Positions 39,623 through 43,266 of a DNA stretch of 43,266 nt are shown here, one piece after another. Under the pieces are notes generated by a model. That model saw nothing but the letters and a program-made list of their open reading frames with translations. It ran no database searches and was not told the origin of the DNA. How positions within the stretch are numbered: the stretch's first letter is position 1; each line of letters begins with the position of its first letter. Source of the stretch: Salipiger aestuarii (lineage in GTDB: Bacteria; Pseudomonadota; Alphaproteobacteria; Rhodobacterales; Rhodobacteraceae); assembly GCF_003259905.1 (NCBI RefSeq), contig NZ_QLMG01000037.1, forward strand, positions 1 through 43,266, given 5' to 3'. The position numbers were made by a program, and so were the translations under genes.

Positions 39623-40828
39623 ATGACTGGCGCCATGACAGAGCGTTTCACCGGCAGCTTCACCCAGCAGGAACCGATTCCGGAGGCCGCGATCGCTGCC
39701 GCGCTCAAGGTGCTGGGGCACGGGCGTCTGCACCGGTACAACACCGCGCCGGGCGAATTGTCCGAGGTTGCGCGACTGGAGCTGGACGTCGCCGCCTTTA
39801 CGGGGGCCCGCTACGCGCTGGCGGTCGCCTCGGGGGGCTACGCGCTTGGCTGCGCGCTGCGCGCCGCGGGGGTGGCCCCTGGTCATCGCGTGCTGACCAA
39901 TGCCTTCACGCTGGCGCCCGTACCCGGCGCAATCGCCGCGCTGGGGGCGGTGCCCGTCTTCGTCGAGGTGACCGAGGCGCTGACCATAGACCTGCAGGAT
40001 CTGGCGCGGAAACTCGGGCAGGCACGGGTGTTGATGCTGTCACACATGCGCGGGCACATCTGCGACATGGACCGGCTGATGGCCATGTGCGACGCGGCCG
40101 ACGTCACCGTGATCGAGGATTGCGCCCACACCATGGGGGCGGCGTGGAAGGGGGTGCCATCGGGGCGGCACGGGGCTGTGGGATGCTATTCCACCCAGAC
40201 CTACAAGCACATAAACTCGGGCGAAGGCGGTTTTCTCGTCACCGATGATGACGACATTGCCGCGCGCGCGATCCTGCTGTCGGGATCCTATATGCTGTAC
40301 GAACGTCACGCCGCCGCGCCGCCGCCCGACGTGTTCGAGCGGATCAAATACGACATCCCCAACGTGTCGGGCCGCATGGACAACCTGCGCGCGGCCATCC
40401 TGCGTCCGCAGCTTGCCGCATTGCCCGACCAGGTCCTGCGCTGGAACGCCCGCTACGCTGCGGTCGCGCACGGGCTGAGCGACACCCCCGGTCTTGCGAT
40501 CATCGAGCGCCCCGAACCCGAAAGCTTCGTCGGGTCGTCCTTTCAGTTCCTGCTGACGGACTGGGCGCCGGACGCGATCCGTGCCTTGCTGGGCCGGTGC
40601 GCCGCGCGCGGGGTCGACCTCAAGTGGTTCGGCGCGCCGGAACCCGCCGCCTTCACGTCCCGCTATGACAGCTGGCATTACGCGGCGACCGCGCCGCTGC
40701 CCGCCACCGACCGCATCCTTGCGGGCCTTGTCGACATGCGCCTTCCGCTGACCTTCAGCGTCGAGGATTGCGCGCAGATTGCCCGGATCATCCGGGCCGA
40801 AGCGGGCGCGCTCTTTCAGCGGGGCTGA
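39623..40828 (+). CDS. DegT/DnrJ/EryC1-family aminotransferase
   Basis: The 401-residue PLP enzyme has the family features: substrate and PLP-site residues in RYALAVASGGYALGCALRAAGV, VIEDCAHTMGA with the Asp that contacts the PLP nitrogen, and STQTYKHINSGEGGFLVT, where the Lys forms the Schiff base. Family members aminate keto-sugars for surface polysaccharides or antibiotics. No sugar pathway genes are adjacent, so the substrate is unknown. Two starts are close: ATG 39623, with GAAG in front, is listed, and ATG 39635 is an alternative. The next gene begins 80 bases downstream. Confidence 0.88.
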   Translation: MTGAMTERFTGSFTQQEPIPEAAIAAALKVLGHGRLHRYNTAPGELSEVARLELDVAAFTGARYALAVASGGYALGCALRAAGVAPGHRVLTNAFTLAPVPGAIAALGAVPVFVEVTEALTIDLQDLARKLGQARVLMLSHMRGHICDMDRLMAMCDAADVTVIEDCAHTMGAAWKGVPSGRHGAVGCYSTQTYKHINSGEGGFLVTDDDDIAARAILLSGSYMLYERHAAAPPPDVFERIKYDIPNVSGRMDNLRAAILRPQLAALPDQVLRWNARYAAVAHGLSDTPGLAIIERPEPESFVGSSFQFLLTDWAPDAIRALLGRCAARGVDLKWFGAPEPAAFTSRYDSWHYAATAPLPATDRILAGLVDMRLPLTFSVEDCAQIARIIRAEAGALFQRG

Positions 40829-40908
40829 CAGGCCGGAAATGCAACCGCCGGCGACACGACCGGCCCGGCCGTTGCAGGAGTGCCGGGATCATCAGGGAGA
40901 CTTTGGAC

Positions 40909-41883
40909 ATGACCACACCCGTTCTTGACACCATCCCCGAAACCGCGCTGGCCTGGCACCGGGACGGGCGCCGCGCGGCGCTTGCCACGGTGATCGAAAC
41001 CTGGGGCTCTGCGCCCCGCCGTGTCGGCGCGCAGCTGGCGGTGTCGGGGCGCGGCGAGATCGAAGGCTCGGTCTCGGGCGGCTGCGTCGAAGGCGCCGTC
41101 ATCGTCGAGGCGCTTGAGGCGCTCGAAGACGGCGCCGCGCGCGAGCTGGAATTCGGCGTCTCGGATGACGATGCCTTTGCCGTCGGGCTGGCCTGCGGCG
41201 GCACCATCCGCGTGCTGGTCGAACCCGTTGGCGGCGCTCTGCCCGAACCGCTGCTGGCAGAGCTGTGCGATGCCCGCGCGGCCCGCACCCCGGTCGCCTA
41301 TGTCGCGGATCTGGACACCGGCGCGCGCCACCTTGACCGGGGCGGGCATGAGACGCGCTTTCGCATGGATCGTTCCGGCTTTGACGAGGGCAGCCGCAGC
41401 TTCGTTGGCATCCACAATCCGCCGCTCAAGCTGGTGATCGTGGGGGCGGTGCATATCGCGCAGGCTCTGGTGCCGATGGCCCGGATCGCGGGTTTCGATC
41501 CCGCCATCGTCGATCCGCGCGAGGCCTTTGGTGCCGGCGCGCGCTTCCCCGGCGAGACGCTGCTGAACGACTGGCCCGACGAGGCGGTGGCAAGGCTTGG
41601 ACTCGATTCGCGCACGGCCCTTGTCCTGTTGACCCATGACCCCAAGCTGGACGATCCGGCACTGGAATCGGCCTTGACCTCGCAATGCTTCTACATCGGT
41701 GCGCTGGGATCGTCCCGCACCCAGGCCAAACGGGCCGAGCGGATGCGGCAGGCGGGGTTCTCGGGCGATGATATCGCGCGCATCCATGGCCCCGTCGGCC
41801 TTGACATCGGGGCGGCAGGCCCGTCCGAAATCGCGGTATCGATCCTTGCGGAAATGATCCGGGTGCTGAGGAAGGGCGCATGA
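40909..41883 (+). CDS. XdhC-family molybdenum enzyme accessory protein
   Basis: XdhC proteins bind molybdopterin cofactor, promote its sulfuration and insert it into xanthine-dehydrogenase-type hydroxylases. The 324-residue product has the XdhC_CoxI N-terminal domain (ALATVIETWGSAPRRVGAQLAVSGRGEIEGSVSGGCVEG) and the Rossmann-like XdhC_C domain (LVIVGAVHIAQALVPMARIAGF, ALVLLTHDPKLDDPAL, FYIGALGSSRTQAKR). ATG 40909 follows AGGGAG. Its stop overlaps the start of the molybdopterin-binding protein gene by four bases. No hydroxylase subunit is in the window. Confidence 0.9.
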   Translation: MTTPVLDTIPETALAWHRDGRRAALATVIETWGSAPRRVGAQLAVSGRGEIEGSVSGGCVEGAVIVEALEALEDGAARELEFGVSDDDAFAVGLACGGTIRVLVEPVGGALPEPLLAELCDARAARTPVAYVADLDTGARHLDRGGHETRFRMDRSGFDEGSRSFVGIHNPPLKLVIVGAVHIAQALVPMARIAGFDPAIVDPREAFGAGARFPGETLLNDWPDEAVARLGLDSRTALVLLTHDPKLDDPALESALTSQCFYIGALGSSRTQAKRAERMRQAGFSGDDIARIHGPVGLDIGAAGPSEIAVSILAEMIRVLRKGA

Positions 41884-42866
41884 AATTCGGGCCTGTCCCC
41901 CTGCAGGAGGCGCTTGGCGGCGTGCTGGCCCATTCGGTGGCGCTGACGCGGGGCAGGCTGCGCAAGGGGCGGGTGCTTGACGCCGCGGACATCTCGGCGC
42001 TGGGGGCTGATGGCCATAACCATGTGGTGATCGCCAGGCTGGAACCCGGCGACGTGGGCGAGGATGCGGCCGCATCCCGCCTTGCCGCCGCGCTGGTGCC
42101 CGATCCGCACACCGCCGGTCTGCGGATCGGGGCCGCGTCGACCGGGCGAGTCAATCTGCACAGCCTCGGGCCGGGCTTGCTGGAACTGGACACGACGCGG
42201 ATCGACGCCGCCAACGCTGTCCATCCCATGATCACCGTGGCGACGCTGCGCCCCTGGTCGCGCTGCGCAGAGGGCACCATGGTCGCCACGATCAAGATCA
42301 TCTCTTATGCGGTGCCGTCCGATGCCCTGGTCGCGGCCTCGGCGGCGGGCGCGCGCGCCCTGGCGCTGCGCCCCCCGGTGCTGCGTACGGCCGAGCTGAT
42401 CGAAACCAGCATCGGCGCCGGCGCCACGGGCAAGGGGCGGCGCGCCATACGCCAGCGGCTTCAACGCCTTGGCGCGGATCTGTCGCGCACACGGCTGGTC
42501 GCGCACGACACCGCCCCCCTGGCGGAAGCGATCGCGTCAAGCGCCGCTGATGTGATCCTTGTCCTGACCGGATCGGCGACCTCTGACCTGTACGATACCG
42601 CGCCCGAGGCACTGCGCGCTGCGGGCGGCACCGTCACGCATTTCGGAATGCCCGTCGATCCCGGCAATCTGCTGTTTTACGGCGATCTCGGCGGGACCCC
42701 GGTGATCGGCCTGCCTGGCTGCGCGCGCTCGCCCGCGCTGAACGGGGCCGACTGGGTGCTTGAACGCATCCTGTGCGGGGTAACGATCGGCGAAGGCGAC
42801 ATCATGCGCATGGGCGTCGGCGGTCTGCTCAAGGAGCCGCCCTCGCGCCCGCGCCCCCGCGAATGA
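41880..42866 (+). CDS. Molybdopterin-binding protein (MoeA/MogA-like domains)
   Basis: The 328-residue product starts with a short MoeA-like segment (FGPVPLQEALGGVLAHSV) and has a MogA/MoeA-type molybdopterin-binding domain at about residues 165-310 (LVLTGSATSDLYDTAPEALRAAGGTVTHFGMPVDPGNLLFYGDLGGTPVIGLPGCARSPALNG). It overlaps the xdhC stop by four bases (ATGA), so the two are coupled and should act on the same cofactor. In relatives a nucleotidyltransferase of the MocA type often completes this set; here an IS5-family element follows instead. Confidence 0.85.
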   Translation: MKFGPVPLQEALGGVLAHSVALTRGRLRKGRVLDAADISALGADGHNHVVIARLEPGDVGEDAAASRLAAALVPDPHTAGLRIGAASTGRVNLHSLGPGLLELDTTRIDAANAVHPMITVATLRPWSRCAEGTMVATIKIISYAVPSDALVAASAAGARALALRPPVLRTAELIETSIGAGATGKGRRAIRQRLQRLGADLSRTRLVAHDTAPLAEAIASSAADVILVLTGSATSDLYDTAPEALRAAGGTVTHFGMPVDPGNLLFYGDLGGTPVIGLPGCARSPALNGADWVLERILCGVTIGEGDIMRMGVGGLLKEPPSRPRPRE

Positions 42867-42954
42867 GGCGTCCCTGACATCGGTACAGCCGGCGCGGCGC
42901 GTGCCCTGGTTCTGCCCGCACCTCGCCCCCTTAGTGTCCATCCGGGAACATCTT

Positions 42955-42979
42955 GAATCTTTGGAATCACTTGTGAATC
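42955..42979 (+). promoter_or_regulatory. Cluster of three GANTC sites upstream of the IS5 transposase
   Basis: GAATC occurs at 42955-42959, 42964-42968 and 42975-42979, about 35-60 bases before the transposase start. GANTC is the target of the alphaproteobacterial cell-cycle methylase CcrM. The cluster lies where the promoter of the element would be expected. Confidence 0.5.
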
Positions 42980-43013
42980 CTTGGCGGAGGCAAGGTTTTG
43001 CAGGAGCTTTTGG

Positions 43014-43266
43014 ATGTGGACCAACGAGAACCGCGGTCGTTATGATCGCAGTGGACTGCGCTATCCCAGCGATTTGACGGACGAGGAATGGGGGATCATT
43101 TCTCCGCTGATCCCGCCCGCGAAGCGGGGCGGCAACAAGCGGACGGTCGTGATGCGGGAGGTCGTCAACGGGCTGATGTATATTCTCGGCACCGGATGCC
43201 AGTGGGCTGCGCTGCCGAAGGACTTGCCGCCGCGCAGCACGGTAAACGACTATTTCTGCCGCTGGA
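43014..43266 (+). CDS. IS5-family transposase, N-terminal part (cut by window end)
   Basis: The frame opens at ATG 43014 (MWTNENRGRYDRSGLRYPSDL) and runs off the window. It carries the N-terminal IS5-family domain (DUF4096-like): TDEEWGIISPLIPPAKRGGNKRTV, NGLMYILGTGCQWAALPKDLPPRSTVNDYF. No stop or frameshift is seen in the 84 codons present, so the element may be active. The catalytic DDE residues lie beyond the window. This is a different IS5 subgroup from the decayed copies at the left end. Confidence 0.88.
   Translation, partial: MWTNENRGRYDRSGLRYPSDLTDEEWGIISPLIPPAKRGGNKRTVVMREVVNGLMYILGTGCQWAALPKDLPPRSTVNDYFCRW

Overview
The window looks like a chromosomal segment of an alphaproteobacterium of the family Rhodobacteraceae (Roseobacter-type). 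The evidence is the high GC content, the rpsF-rpsR-rplI order, the NasTS-controlled nitrate assimilation cluster, the divergent tyrS/anmK pair, and short palindromic repeats with arms like CAAGATTTTTCG / CGAAAAATCTTG. Species cannot be named from the sequence alone.

Layout. 1-2075 is an insertion-sequence graveyard: an IS66 transposase C-terminus, two IS5-type remnants in opposite orientation and a decayed IS3-type element, with an intact tRNA-Gly(CCC) between the IS5 remnants. 2200-5760 is core translation: trigger factor (+), then on the minus strand an XRE regulator and the S6-S18-L9 operon. 6190-11320 holds a YceI-like periplasmic protein, an SDR dehydrogenase, a DsbA-fold isomerase and a large GH13-type enzyme resembling glucosylglycerol hydrolase.

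11537-25333 (all minus strand) is a compact nitrate assimilation region. In transcription order it runs nasT-nasS, a leader with a candidate ANTAR target and an intrinsic terminator, nrtA, nrtB, a fused two-ATPase nrtCD-like gene, a tandem GAF protein, nirB, nirD, nasA, and a TrpD2-like protein. Nitrate sensed by NasS should free NasT to antiterminate the leader. The ABC transporter imports nitrate, NasA reduces it to nitrite and NirBD reduces that to ammonium. nirB/nirD, nirD/nasA and nasA/TrpD2-like overlap by a few bases, suggesting translational coupling. The GAF and TrpD2-like proteins have no established role in this pathway and are the most interesting unexplained parts.

25540-43266 is mixed housekeeping and accessory content: a luciferase-like monooxygenase, a MoxR ATPase, a FemAB/GNAT-like transferase, a candidate 53-residue protein, tyrS, anmK, an Uup-type ABC-F ATPase, an AbrB-family membrane protein, an AcuC-like deacetylase, the glmU-glmS operon for UDP-GlcNAc, a phosphoglycolate phosphatase, a DegT-family aminotransferase, and an XdhC plus molybdopterin-binding protein pair. 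The window ends inside an intact-looking IS5-family transposase preceded by three closely spaced GANTC sites.

No CRISPR array, prophage or plasmid origin was seen. I found no clearly unprecedented multi-gene system. The best leads are the two uncharacterised members of the nitrate operon, its RNA leader, the dispersed palindromes and the GANTC cluster.
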